Of a stretch of 22,393 nt of DNA, positions 1-10,969 are shown one piece after another. Source of the stretch: Pseudomonadota bacterium (GTDB taxonomy: Bacteria > Myxococcota_A > Polyangia > GCA-2747355); contig JADJDT010000001.1 of the NCBI GenBank assembly GCA_016702545.1, positions 1-22,393 on the forward strand. The letters run 5' to 3'. Under the pieces are notes generated by a model. That model worked only from the letters and a program-made list of their open reading frames with translations, had not been told where the DNA came from and ran no database searches. The position numbers were made by a program, and so were the translations under genes. The first letter of the stretch is position 1, and the number at the start of each line of letters is the position of its first letter.

Positions 1-866
1 AAGAACATGCGGTAGGACTCCTGCTTCGTCACCTCGAAGCGACCCTGATCCTTGGTGTTGTTGGGCCAGGGCAGAATCAGCCCGACCCCCTGGAACATCT
101 GCCCGCCGACGTACGCGCCCATGTGACAGGTCAAGCGGCCCGTAGTACGAGGAAGGTGCACAAGCCGCGCTTCTCCTCGTCGGTGAGCGCGGTGTGATCA
201 CCCTGCAGAAACTTGACCCAGCGCGAGGCGTGAGCAGCTTGCCCTCGAATGCACTCCGCTCGCCAGCGCCAGGTTGTCAGAGATCACGGGGTCCTTGACG
301 CCGGGGAAGGCCGCGCGGAAAGCTACGAGCGCGGCCCGGCATCGACTTCGGCAACTTCCAGCGGCCTCAGGACCATCCCAGCCTTTGCCCGAAGCGGATT
401 GAGCTGGGGCCCGCTGGCCTGCTCCTCGACGTCGGCAGCGCACCCGTCCCAGAACTGGGCGAAGTGTCCGACCGCGTTGTAGACGGTGGGCGAGTTGCGC
501 GTGCCCTTCTGCTGGCGGTGGCCGTTGGAGACCACATTGTCGCGACGCCGTAGCGGTCGAGCAGGTGGCAGTCGTTACAGGCCGTCGTGGTTCTTGGAGA
601 GCCGCGCTACTCGAAGTGAGCGACCGCCCGAGCGCGAGCTTCGGCTCGCTCAGCGGAGTTCTTCAGCGGCTCGATGGCGGCAGGCGGGCGCGGCGTCAGG
701 CCTGGAGCATGCTGGTGTCGATCGCGGTGCTGCCCACCGCTGCGGCCGGCGCGCCGGTGCTGGTCACGGCGATCGCTGGCGGGCGCAGCGTTGAAGCACG
801 GGGCTCCCGGCGGCGGCGGGGGCAGTCGGGGCACGGCAATGAGCGCGAGGCGATGGGTCGTTGCAT
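1..866 (-). CDS. Di-haem cytochrome c peroxidase family protein (partial, frameshifted)
   Basis: Periplasmic di-haem c-type peroxidase of the CcpA/MauG family, which reduces hydrogen peroxide with electrons from small cytochromes. The reading is reassembled from three minus-strand frames. The first haem motif CNDCH is at 565-579, followed by LLDRYGV. Next come the family signature RNSPTVYNAVGHFAQFWDG and EEQASGPQLNP (about 380-520), then AAFPGVKDP. The second haem region TTGRLTCHMG is at about 117-143 and leads into YVGGQMFQGVGL, after which the gene leaves the window. The start at 866 is chosen because AGGAG sits 8 nt upstream and the gene begins 19 nt after the OmpA stop, so the two are probably co-transcribed. 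The N-terminus is likely a signal peptide but is garbled by indels. In the second haem motif the first Cys reads Arg (CGC for TGC). Family call is firm; the exact substrate is not. Confidence 0.82.
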
Positions 867-885
867 GGCGGGATCTCCTGGGGCG

Positions 886-2329
<1,444 letters not shown>

Positions 2330-2383
2330 GGACAGGACCTCACTGCAGCGTAACGACAACCCAAGGCAACCCGGCGGGCGAAT

Positions 2384-2649
2384 CTAAGACAAGCGGGCGG
2401 GCCGTCGCGCCGGACGGGGTCGCGGCGCCCCTGCCGGCCGCGCCTTCGGGGGCGGCCTGGGGCAGGTGCTGACGCCGAGCAGGGTGTAGAGCGGGCAACT
2501 GCCCAGCAAACCGGTCAGCAGGGGCACCGCCCACGAGCCCCAGAGGTCTTGGGGCCGACGAAGACCAAGCTCAGCAGCGCCAGGCCGGCGCCGATGCGCA
2601 GGGGCGCGCTCGACACGTGCTCGTTCTTGGGCAGCAGCTTGTTCAACAT
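2384..2649 (-). CDS. DUF2892 (YgaP-like) small inner-membrane protein
   Basis: Small membrane protein of the DUF2892 family, the two-helix domain also found at the C-terminus of the rhodanese YgaP. It begins MLNKLLPKNEHVSSAPLRIG, enters a first hydrophobic helix (AGLALLSLVFVG), then after a one-base frameshift near 2550 continues LWGSWAVPLLTGLLGSCPLY and TLLGVSTC. The motif W-x5-PLLTG-x4-CPLY-x-LLG-x-x-TC is diagnostic of the family. A Pro/Arg-rich tail runs to a TAG at 2384. The start at 2649 has AGGGAG 4 nt upstream. Biochemical role is unknown; homologues are often linked to sulfur or thiol metabolism, which nothing nearby supports here. It lies about 200 bases downstream of the PEGA gene and could be its own unit. 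Confidence 0.8.
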
Positions 2650-2858
2650 CGACGCTCCCTTGCGTGGGCTGCCCCGCGCGGCAGGCATACCCCCCAACCC
2701 TCGCGCGGGTCCCCTCCGGCGCTCTGCGGGCGCCGCAGGCGTGGCCACAGCGGATGGCGGTGCTCGCCAGCGGCGCTGCTGCCGGCGATGCCGCGAGGGC
2801 CTTGCCGGCCGCCGCCGACGCCGGCGCGCGGGTCGCGCCGCGGTCCGCGCGTGGCGCG

Positions 2859-4374
2859 TCAGGCGCGCCACCGGGCCGGGCCACCCAGGCAAGATAGTAG
2901 GTCGTGGCGAAGGGCGCCCGCGAGCGCCGCACTGACCAGTCCCGCGGTGGCGGTGTGCTGGGCCCGCGAGCCCCGCAGTCGTCGCCGGTGATCGGCAGCG
3001 TGGCCGCGCTGTCCTTGAACAGGCCGCGATAGGGCGCGCCACCCCCGGCAGTAGCCTCGGCCCGCGGCCACGCCGGTGGGGTCGTAGCGCGCGGCGTCGT
3101 TCACCCGATCGACGTGCCGCCAGGCGATGACGCCCGCGGTGAGGCCCACGCTCAGGCCGACCGCGGCGATCGCCGCGCCGACCCAGGACGGCCAGCGTGG
3201 ACGCCCGAGGCGGGACCTCGGCCGCGACCGTCTCCTGCAGCGTGAAGGGCACGCGCTCGCGCCAGCGCCGCGCCCGCGTGGCCGAGCGCGAGGTATGGCG
3301 ACCCAGCGATGGTGACCTCCAGCAGCGGCGTGGTGCCAGGGGCCGTCCGTCGACGCTCACCTGGGCGCCGAGCGGCCCGGCTGCGCATCGTCAGCAGGCC
3401 GCCGCGCAGCGCGATTTGGACCGTGCCGGCATGCGGCCCGGACGCGACCCGCACGCTCCGTTGGGTCCGCCCGATAGTCGGGATGCTCGAGCTCGAGCTG
3501 GTGTTCGCCCGGCGTGGCCCCGAGCTCGAGCGGGGTCACGCCGGCGACCGGTTGACCGTCGAGGCGCAGGCGTGCCCCCGCCGGTGTGCTCTCGACGCGC
3601 AGGCCGACCCGCAGCGGGGCGTGCAGGGTCACCGCGCCGGGGCGGTCGAGGGTGCAGCGCTGCCGGAACGGGGAGGCAGTTCGGGTGCAACAGCCACAGC
3701 GTGTGGTGGCCGCTCGGTAGGGTGCCGCGGAATGGGGTCTGCCCGAGCACCGGCGCCCGTTGTGCCGCCAACGCATCCGCGTCGGCCGGGGTGACGTGGA
3801 GCGCCGCGCCGCTGGGGCTCGAGGTGATGTGCAGGCCGACCGCGAGGCGCAGCGCGAGCGTCAGCTGCTGACGCGGCTCCAGGACGAAGTCGCGGGTCGT
3901 CGGCTCGAACCCCGGATGCTGGAGGATCAGCGTGTGCCGACCTGGCGCCAGCGGCCCGGCGAAGGGGGTGGTGCCGCGCTGGCCACTGGCCTCCGTGTCG
4001 AGGAAGACCGCGGCTCCGGAGGGCGTCGAGCTGACGTTGAGGCGGGTCGCCATCGCGACCTCGAGCTCGGCGATGGTCGCCGTGATCCTGGCTGCGTCGC
4101 CGGCGTGTGGATAGCTCGCGGCATAACGCTGCAGCAGCTCGAGCGCCTCGCGATGACGCGCGCTTGAGGCTAGGCAGAAGGCCATGCTGCGCAGGAAGAC
4201 GGGGCGAGGCCAGCGCTGCTGAGCCGCCGCGAAGACCTCGAAGGCCGCAGCGTAGTCGCCCGCGGCAAAGAGCCGGTTGCCCTGCGCCAGCGCCATCCGC
4301 GGGCTGGGGGCGGCCTGCGCCGTGCCGGCGAGCCAGGTCAGCGCCAGGATCGTGATCAACTTGCGCAATGCCAT
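2859..4374 (-). CDS. TPR/PEGA-domain envelope protein with C-terminal membrane helices (frameshifted)
   Basis: Envelope protein of a type common in Myxococcota and usually sitting next to Ser/Thr kinases. Residues 1-21 are a clear signal peptide (LITILALTWLAGTAQA). Residues 25-105 form TPR-like helices (ALAQGNRLFAAGDYAAAFEV). Then follow tandem PEGA domains, each opening with a (V/I)xSxPxGAx(V/L) motif: LNVSSTPSGAAVFLD (from residue 112), LHITSSPSGAALHV (from 181) and, in another frame, LRVESTPAGARLRLDG at about 3545-3595. A fourth copy is probable at 3310-3420. The C-terminus has two hydrophobic helices (WVGAAIAAVGLSVGLTAGVIAW at about 3115-3180; TAGLVSAALAGAL near 2910-2955). The start is 2 nt after the kinase stop, so the genes are probably one operon. 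Four or more indels disrupt it; the end near 2859 is an estimate. About 200 bases of GC-rich DNA with no visible gene follow before the DUF2892 start. Confidence 0.78.
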
Positions 4375-4376
4375 GC

Positions 4377-7300
4377 TCAGCGCTTCAAGCTCGCCCGCAG
4401 GCGTGTGACGTCGCGCTGCCCGGCGCGGGCATTGCGCGCCAACGCGCCCTCCGGTGCGCGCTCGAGATAGTGGCGAAATACCGCTTTGCGCGGTCCAGGT
4501 GTTGGCGCGCCAGGCGCGGTCGTCGCACCAGCTCCAGCTGGGCCAGCTTGAGGTGCACGAAGCCCAGATCTGAGAGCGCCGCGGGACGATCGAGCGCCCG
4601 GCGGGCGCGCTGCAGCTCGCGCAGGGCCTCGGCGTAGCGCGCCTGATTCATCGCCAGGGCGGCGCGACTCGTCGCCGCCTTGTAGGTGCCATAGCGCTGA
4701 TCGTCGGTCAGCTCCGTCGCCTGGCCGTGACCGACGAGCACCCCGCCCGCCGCCGGTTGCCGCTGGGGTGCCCGCGGGGAGCGCGCGCCCGCGCGCGGCT
4801 CGGGCACCGTGCGGGTCTGCGCCAGCGCCAGCGCCGCGAGCAGGCGCACTGCCGGATCGGCGTCCCCGACAAGCTGGTTCAGCGCCGCCGCGGCCGGCGG
4901 CGTGCTGACCGCCAGGCGAAGCAGGCCGTGGGCGCTGGCCCGCCGGACGGCGGCGTCGGGGGTCACGCGCGCCGCGCCGCAGCACGGCGACCGCGGCCGC
5001 CGGCGGCAGCAGCTCCGCGGCGCCGGTCTGCGCCGCGGCACGGCGCGTCGCCGCGCCGTCCCGCGCCAGCGCCGCCAGCAGCGGCTGCGCGGCGTCACCG
5101 GCCTGGGCGAGGGCGCGCACGATCGCCAGCGGATCGCCGCGACGGCGCTGCAGGGCGCTGCGCAGCTCGGCGAGGGCGCGCGGCTGGTCGCTTCCGCTGC
5201 TCGGCGCCAGGGCGAGGGCTGCGGCGTAGCGCACCTGCGGGTCGCGATCGCGCAGCGTCGGCGCGAGCAACGCGCGCGCCTCGGGCAGCGGCACCAGCGC
5301 CAGTGCGGCGACGGCGGCGCGGCGTACGGCGGTGGCGCTCGCTTGCGTGGCCTGTCGCAGCACCGCCACCTGCGTGGCGTCGCCGGCGCGCCAGAGCTGC
5401 GCGGCGGCGCTCAGGGCGATCTGCGGATCGGTCTCCCGGGCCAGCGAGGCCAACGCCGGGGCCGCGGTCGGGTCACCCGTTCGTGCGAGCGCGCTGGCCG
5501 CCGCGGCGCGCACCTCGACCTCCTGGTCGCGCAGGGCGTCGCGCAGCAGCGCCGCCGTGCCTGCTGCCGGCGGCCCCAGCTCGCCCAGCCGCCGCGCGGC
5601 GGCGCTGCGCACCCCCGCGTCGCCGTGGCGCAGCGCCCAGCCGAGCAGCTCGGCCGCCAGCTCGGGATCGAGCTCGCTCGCGACATCGAGCGCCGCGTAG
5701 CGCATCGCCCAGTCCCCGCGCTCGAGGGCCGCCTGGACCCACTGCTGGCCGCGGCGCACGAGGCTCTGCGGTCGGGCCGCGAAGAGCCGCGCCAGTGCCT
5801 CGGCGGCGGCCGTGCGCACGGCGGGCGCGCCGTCGCGGAGCAGCGCGGCGAGGGCCGGCACCGCCGCTGGCGCCGTCCAGGCGGCGAGCCCGCGTGCCGC
5901 CAGCGCGCGTGTCGACGAGGTCGCGTCGCGCAGGCTCGCTTGCAGCGTGGCGGGCCCGAGCGGGTCGCCGAGGCCGGTCAGGACCTGCGCGGCCATCAGC
6001 CGCACGGCCGGATCGGGTTGCTGCGCGAGGCGCCGCAGCACGGGTGCGCCTCGGGCCGCCCGAGCTTCGCCAGCGCTTCGGCCGCGCCGAGCTGCACCAG
6101 CGGTCGGTCGTCGCGTTGCGCCGCCTGCAGCAGCGACTGCGTTGCCGGGGCCGAGCCGAGCGAGGCCAGCGCGCGCAGCACCGCGATCAGCGCCGCTGGA
6201 TCGAGGCCGCCCGGGGCGGCGAGCGCACGCCGCAGCACGGGTTGCGCCCGCGGATCGCCGGACTCGGCCAGCGTGAGCGCCGCCGAGAGGCGCAGCTCCG
6301 CGGCGCCGCTGCCGAGGGTCTGCACCAGCTCGCGGCGCCCCTCCTCGTGGCCGGCGTGCCACAGCGCCTCGAGGATCTGCAGCCGTGGCAGGCCGGCGCT
6401 CTGGCGCGCGGCTGTGCGGAGCGTCGTGGCCACGTCGTCGCCGCCGACGGCGGCGAGGGCCAGGGCCGCGGCGCCGCGGACGCCCGGTTCGGGATCATCG
6501 AGCAGCGCCGCGCTGAGCAGCGCCGCGGTGTCCGGATCGCGCAGCTCGGCCAGCCCGCGCACGCTGCTGCGCCGCAGCTCGGCCTCGGCGGCGCGCATGC
6601 CTTGGCGCAGCGTGCGGCGCACGTCGACGAGTAGGGCCACCAGATCGTCGGCGGGCGAGGGGGCCCCGACGACCGCCGCCGTGCCCGTGGGGTTGGGGGC
6701 AGCGTGGGGTCTGGCGCCGACGGCGCCGCCGTGGGGCTGCGCGTTCCGCGACGGGGGTCGGCGCAGGGCCAGGGTCGCCACGACGGCGATCGCGCCGGCC
6801 GCCGCCGCGACGACGACCGCCCGGCGCGCCGTGATGCGCCGCGCAGCGCCGGCGTGGGCCGCGCCCGGCTGGGCGCTCGCGCCGCTGCCGCGGCCGCTCG
6901 GCGCCGGGGTCGGCGAGCGACGCTGGGGCTGCGCCGGATCCTCGTAGCCGATCGCGCGGGCGAAGCTGCGGGCATCGGGGTAGCGGGCCTCGCGGTCCTG
7001 GCCGTCGCCTGCGCCAGCACCGCCGCGAGGTCGGCGGGCACGCCCAGCTCGGCCGGCAGCGGCTCCAGCGGTGGCAGTGGGTCGCGCAGGTGCGCCAGCA
7101 TCAGCGCGGTGGTGTCCGGCCCGCGGAAAGGGCTGGTGGCCCATCAGGGCCTCGAAGATGATCAGGCCGACGGCATAGAGATCGGCTCGACCATCGATCT
7201 TCTGGTCGCGGATCTGCTCGGGCGCGATGTACTCCGGCGTGCCCATCACCGAGCCCGCGGCCGTCAGCTTGGTGCCCTCGGGCCCCAGCTCCAGCGACTT

Positions 7301-7828
7301 GGCGATGCCGAAGTCCACGACCTTGACCACCAGCGTGTCGTCGGGCTGATAGCTGACGAGGATGTTCTCCGGCTTGATGTCGCGGTGAATCATTCCGTGG
7401 TCGTGAGCGGCCGCCAGCGCGCTGAGGGTCTGGCCAACGATCGGCTGCAGCATGTGCCAGGGCAGCCGACCGCGCCGCGCCAGGATCTGCCCCAGGTTCT
7501 CGCCGGGCAGGTACTCCATCACGTAGTACTGGCGTCCGTCCGGGGTCTGGCCGAAGTCGAAGACGTCGACGATGTGCGGATGGCCGAGACGACTCGCGGC
7601 GCGGGCCTCGCGGTGGAAGCGCTCGATGACGTTCGGATTGCTCGAGTGGGTGCTCGAGAGCACCTTGATCGCGGCCTGCCGCCCGATCAGCAGATGCGTA
7701 GCGCGATAGATCACGCCCATGCCGCCCTCGCCGATGCGAGGGCCGACACGGTAATTGCCGAGCGCGGTGCCGACCAGCGGGTCGATCGGCTCGCGGCTCG
7801 CGCTGCTCGGCGGCTGGGCGTTCATCAT
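4377..7828 (-). CDS. Hanks-type Ser/Thr protein kinase fused to a HEAT-repeat array
   Basis: Membrane-bound Ser/Thr kinase. The kinase domain covers roughly residues 25-290: P-loop GEGGMG 33-38, catalytic Lys in AIKVL (K54), HRDIKPEN with D150 and N155, DFG 172-174, GTPEYIAPEQ 196-205. This is a complete RD-type active site. A Pro/Ala linker and one TM helix (AVVVAAAAGAIAVVATLAL) follow, then a very long HEAT array of about 18-20 helical pairs ending in TPR-like helices (YKAATSRAALAMNQARYAEA). Kinase inside, HEAT array outside is the inferred topology. Two compensating frameshifts lie near 7126 and 6990, and single ones near 6050, 4960 and 4510; total about 1150 codons. The start MMNAQ at 7828 is the only one ahead of the kinase fold; its ribosome site is weak. 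The PEGA gene starts 2 nt after the stop. Substrates unknown. The kinase call is certain; the HEAT array acting as a sensor or scaffold is inference. Confidence 0.92.
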
Positions 7829-7916
7829 CGTGGCTGCGCTTGGCGCGGCGATGGTACCAGCAAGCCCGCGCAGGAGCTATTCGGTGCGGTGGGGAAGTGC
7901 GTCCCGGGCGGCGCCG

Positions 7917-8800
7917 CTACTCGATCAGCTTGTTGATCGGCAGCTCGATGATGCCGCGCGCGCCGGCGGCGTAGAGGTCGGGGATCAGCAGGCGCGCCTG
8001 TTTCTCCTCGACCACGGCGCTGACGTCGAGCCAGGCCGCGTCGGCCAGCGGCGCGGTCGTCGGCGTGCTGAGCGCGGGCAGAATCGCGAGCACCTGGCTG
8101 AGGTGGTCGCGCGGCACGTTCATCGACAGCATCACGCGGGTGGCCGCCGTGATCGCCCCGCGCAGCAACATCAACAGGCGGTCGATCTGCTGCTTGCGCG
8201 CGCCCTCGGCGAGCGCGCCGTGGCTGGCAATGAAGCGCGGCGTGCTCTCCAGCACGACGTGGATCGGGTGCAGGCCGTTGGCGCGCAGGCTCGAGCCCGT
8301 CTCCGAGACATCGACGATCGCGTCGGCGAGGATCGGCGGCTTGACCTCGGTCGCGCCCCACGAGAACTCGACCTCGGCGCTGACCCCGTGTTGGCGCAGG
8401 AAGCGCTGCGTCATCCCCACCGCCTCGGTGGCGATGCGCTTGCCCTCGAGGTCCTGCACGCTGGCGAAGGGCGAGCCATCCTGACCGCCATCAGCCAGCG
8501 CACGACGCCGAAGTTGGGCCAGGGCGCCCGCAGATCGGCCAGCTCGACCACGTCCGCGCCGGTCTCGAGCAGCCAATCGAGGCCGGTGATCGCGCAGTCG
8601 AGCACGCCCTGCTGGACGTAGCGGGCCATCTCCTGCGGCCGGATCAGGATGCACTGCACCTCGGGGTCGTCGATCTCCGGGTAGTACGAGCGCCCGGAGA
8701 TGCGCAGGTCGTAGCCCGCCAGCGCGAACAAGCGCTGGGTCGTCTCCTGCAGGCTGCCCTTCGGGATCCCCAGTCGCAGCCTGCCGTCGGCGTCTCTCAT
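7917..8800 (-). CDS. hisG: ATP phosphoribosyltransferase, long form (one frameshift)
   Basis: First committed enzyme of histidine synthesis: joins ATP and PRPP to give phosphoribosyl-ATP. The N-terminus LRLGIPKGSLQETTQRLFALAGY is typical, followed by YPEIDDPEVQCILIRPQEMARYV and DCAITGLDWL. After a one-base shift near 8480 the protein continues DLEGKRIATEAVGMTQRFL, with VDVSETGSSLRANGL containing the PRPP-binding E-T-G-S-S segment. The last about 75 residues (VMLSMNVPRDHLSQVLAILP to the end) are the HisG C-terminal regulatory domain that senses histidine, so this is the long, hexameric form of about 295 residues that does not need HisZ. The start at 8800 overlaps the hisI stop as ATGA, a sign of translational coupling. 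Other his genes are not in the window. Confidence 0.95.
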
Positions 8801-9198
8801 TTGCCGTAGACCTCCCGCGGATCGAAGACCTGCACGCCGACGTCGCGGATCGTGTCCCCCTCGAGGCGGCGAAAGAAGCAGCTACGCTTGCCCGTGTGGC
8901 AGGCCGCCGCGCCGAGCTGCTCGACGCGCAACAGGATCGCGTCGCCGTCGCAGTCGACGCGCAGCTCGCGCACGCGCTGGACGTTGCCGCTCTCCTCACC
9001 CTTGTGCCACAGCCGCTGCCGCGAGCGGCTCCAGTACACCGCCTCGCCCAGCTCCAGCGTGCGCGCCAGCGCCTGCTCGTTCATGTGCGCCAGCATCAGG
9101 ATCTCGCCGCTCTCGGCATCCTGGGCGATCGCGGTCACCAGGCCGCCGCCCTTGGCGAAATCCACCACCCCGCGCCAGCTCTCGTGCTCGCTGCTCAT
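8797..9198 (-). CDS. hisI: Phosphoribosyl-AMP cyclohydrolase
   Basis: Third step of histidine synthesis: opens the adenine ring of phosphoribosyl-AMP. It is an intact 133-residue protein, normal for the stand-alone enzyme without a HisE domain. Visible signatures are ILMLAHMNEQALARTLE, AVYWSRSRQRLWHKGEESGN, the metal-binding VDCDGDAILLRVEQ, and the zinc-binding ACHTGKRSCFFR. The start MSSEHESWRG at 9198 is preferred over an upstream one at 9252 because GGAG lies 7-8 nt upstream and the extra residues are low-complexity Arg-rich. It overlaps hisG by 4 nt. The 209-bp gap to the divergent MFS gene should hold promoters for both directions, but I see no convincing -35/-10 pair. Confidence 0.96.
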   Translation of the reverse strand: MSSEHESWRGVVDFAKGGGLVTAIAQDAESGEILMLAHMNEQALARTLELGEAVYWSRSRQRLWHKGEESGNVQRVRELRVDCDGDAILLRVEQLGAAACHTGKRSCFFRRLEGDTIRDVGVQVFDPREVYGK

Positions 9199-9407
9199 CG
9201 GCTGCTCCCCGCGCTCTTGCGCGCCGCTTCTTAGCCGAAGCGCGCACCGCACAACCGCGGGTGTCGGGGGGCGCGCTCATCCTCCAGGGGCGGAGGTCCC
9301 TTCCCCCCGGTCCCGCCCCCGATCCTGGCGCCCTACCGGGCGGGGGCCCACGCTTCGGCGTTGCGCCCCGCGGCGCGCCGCGCGAGTGTCCGCGCGAGGA
9401 CCCGCAG

Positions 9408-10741
9408 ATGGACGAGAGCACCGCGGCGCCGAAGCCGGATCTGACGCTCTGGCGCCTGATCAATATGAGCGTCGGCTTCTTCGGCATCCAGCACGGCTTC
9501 GAGATCCAGTTCGCGCGCATGAGCTCGATCTACGAGCGGCTGGGGGCCAAGCCCGACGAGATCCCGCTGCTCTGGCTCGCCGCGCCGGCGACGGGGCTGA
9601 TCCTCCAGCCGATCGTCGGCTACCTGAGCGACAAGACCTGGATCCCGCGCCTGCGGGCACGCCGGCGGCCCTACTTCCTCGCGGGGGCCATCCTCGGCAC
9701 GATCGCGCTGGTGTTGATGCCCGACGCGTCGTCGCTGTGGATGGCGGCGGGGTTGCTGTGGGTGCTCGATGCGGCGCTCAACGTGACGATGGAGCCCTTC
9801 CGGGCCTTCGTCGCCGACCTGCAGAACAGTCGGCAGCGCCCCGTGGGCTACGCGATGCAGAGCGCGATGATCGGCCTGGGTACCATCCTCGGCAACTTCA
9901 TCGCCTCGATCGATCTCCCCGCCAATTTTCCGGCGCTCGCCGCTAGCGGCAAGAGCGCGATGCACTATTCGTTCTATCTGTGCGCGGCGATCTTCCTCGG
10001 CGCGGTGCTCTGGACGGTGCTGAGCACGCCGGAATATCCGCCCGATGCGCCCGATCGCGGGGCTGGCCACGCCCCCGCCCGCGGTGCGCTGGAGGCGATC
10101 GGGCGCTGGTGGCGCGAGACCCGGAGCTGCTACCTGAGCATGCCCGCGGTGATGAAGCAGCTGGCCCTGATCCAGTTCTTCACCTGGATGGGGCTGTTCT
10201 GCATGTGGATGTTCTACGCGGTGGCCGTGCCGCACCACGTCTTCGGTGCCACCGACCCCATTCGGCGCGCTACGACGCCGGGGTGCGCTTCGCGGCGGCG
10301 ACGACGATGGCCCGCGGCCTCGCCACGCCCCTCTTCGCGCTGCTGATCCCCGTCCTGGTGCGGCGACTCGGACGCGCCACCACGCACGCGCTGGCGCTCG
10401 GCGTGGCCGGCCTCGGGCTGCTCGCCGTGCCGCTGATCCACACGCCGGGCCTGCTCTACCTGCCGATGATCGCCGCCGGCGTCGGTTGGGCCTCCGTCGT
10501 CTCGATGCCCTACGTGATCCTCGTCGACCACCTGCCCAAGGAGCAGTACGGCATCTACATGGGCATCTTCAACATGTTCATCGTCATCCCGGAGATCTGC
10601 GTCAGCCTCGGGCTCGGCGGCGTGATCATGGGCTTGCTGCACAACAACCGCGCCTACGGCGTGGCCTTTGGTGGTGCGCTGCTGCTGGTCGCCGCCGTGC
10701 TGACACCCGCGCTGCGCCGCTACGAGCCGAGCGCGCGCTGA
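9408..10741 (+). CDS. MFS transporter, sugar/SLC45-like (one frameshift)
   Basis: Major facilitator superfamily carrier of about 444 residues in the inner membrane. The sequence shows alternating hydrophobic helices consistent with 12 TM segments. The opening FFGIQHGFEIQFARMSSIYE and the stretch LAAPATGLILQPIVGYLSDK followed by RRRPYFLAGAI fit the SLC45-type or glycoside/oligosaccharide branch, where G-x-x-SD-x-x-RRRPY is the loop 2-3 signature. The second half includes LIPVLVRRLGRATTHALALG and PYVILVDHLPKEQYGIYMGI. A single frameshift lies near 10255, so two good frames join there. The start at 9408 has GAGGA 7 nt upstream; an in-frame start at 9261 would add a Pro/Gly-rich head of no MFS character. 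Maltodextrin or sucrose is the likely substrate class by family, but no sugar gene sits nearby to support it. Confidence 0.9.
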
Positions 10742-10779
10742 GTGGACGTTCGTCCAGGGCCGGGCGCTGCGCCGTTGAT

Positions 10780-10929
10780 CCTAGGAGCCTGTCGGGAAAT
10801 TGCTGCGCCACCCGATCGCTGCGTTGCGGCTGTGCTCCGGTGCTCACGTACCGGCCCGTACGTTCCGCTCCGGTGCTCGCCGCGCCTTGCGCTCGGGCGG
10901 CTCGCGACATTTCCCGACAGACTCCTAGG
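10780..10929. mobile_element. MITE-like inverted-repeat element, 150 bp
   Basis: Terminal inverted repeats of 21 bp lie at 10780-10800 and 10909-10929 and match at 20 of 21 positions; the inner part is CTGTCGGGAAAT against ATTTCCCGACAG. At the exact midpoint is a palindrome with arms ACGTAC (10846-10851) and GTACGT (10858-10863). The arms between have about two-thirds loose complementarity. The ends can be read as GAG(C/T)CTGTC flanked by CTAG on both sides, which resembles IS5-family ends and target duplication. No transposase is inside, so it would be a non-autonomous relic. It sits between the MFS stop and the lipase ribosome site (GGAGGA at 10955-10960). Confidence 0.75.
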
Positions 10930-10969
10930 TCGTGCAAGACCGAGACGGGCGATCGGAGGACCCAGCCGC

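Noticed and set aside
4809..6947. A 712-codon open frame on the plus strand opposite the HEAT array
   Set aside because: It is an Arg/Ala/Gly-rich shadow of the minus-strand kinase-HEAT gene, kept open by the high GC of the third codon position; no motif or hydrophobic pattern of its own.
7829..7916. Promoter for the first kinase gene in the hisG-kinase gap
   Set aside because: No recognisable -35/-10 pair; 88 bases could equally be an in-operon spacer behind hisIG.
9333..10238. A 301-codon minus-strand frame opposite the MFS gene
   Set aside because: His/Gln/Arg/Glu-rich mirror of hydrophobic codons; no support.
10780..10929. Rho-independent terminator of the MFS gene
   Set aside because: No T tract, and the 21-bp ends are 108 bases apart; an element with terminal repeats explains it better, though it may still affect transcription.
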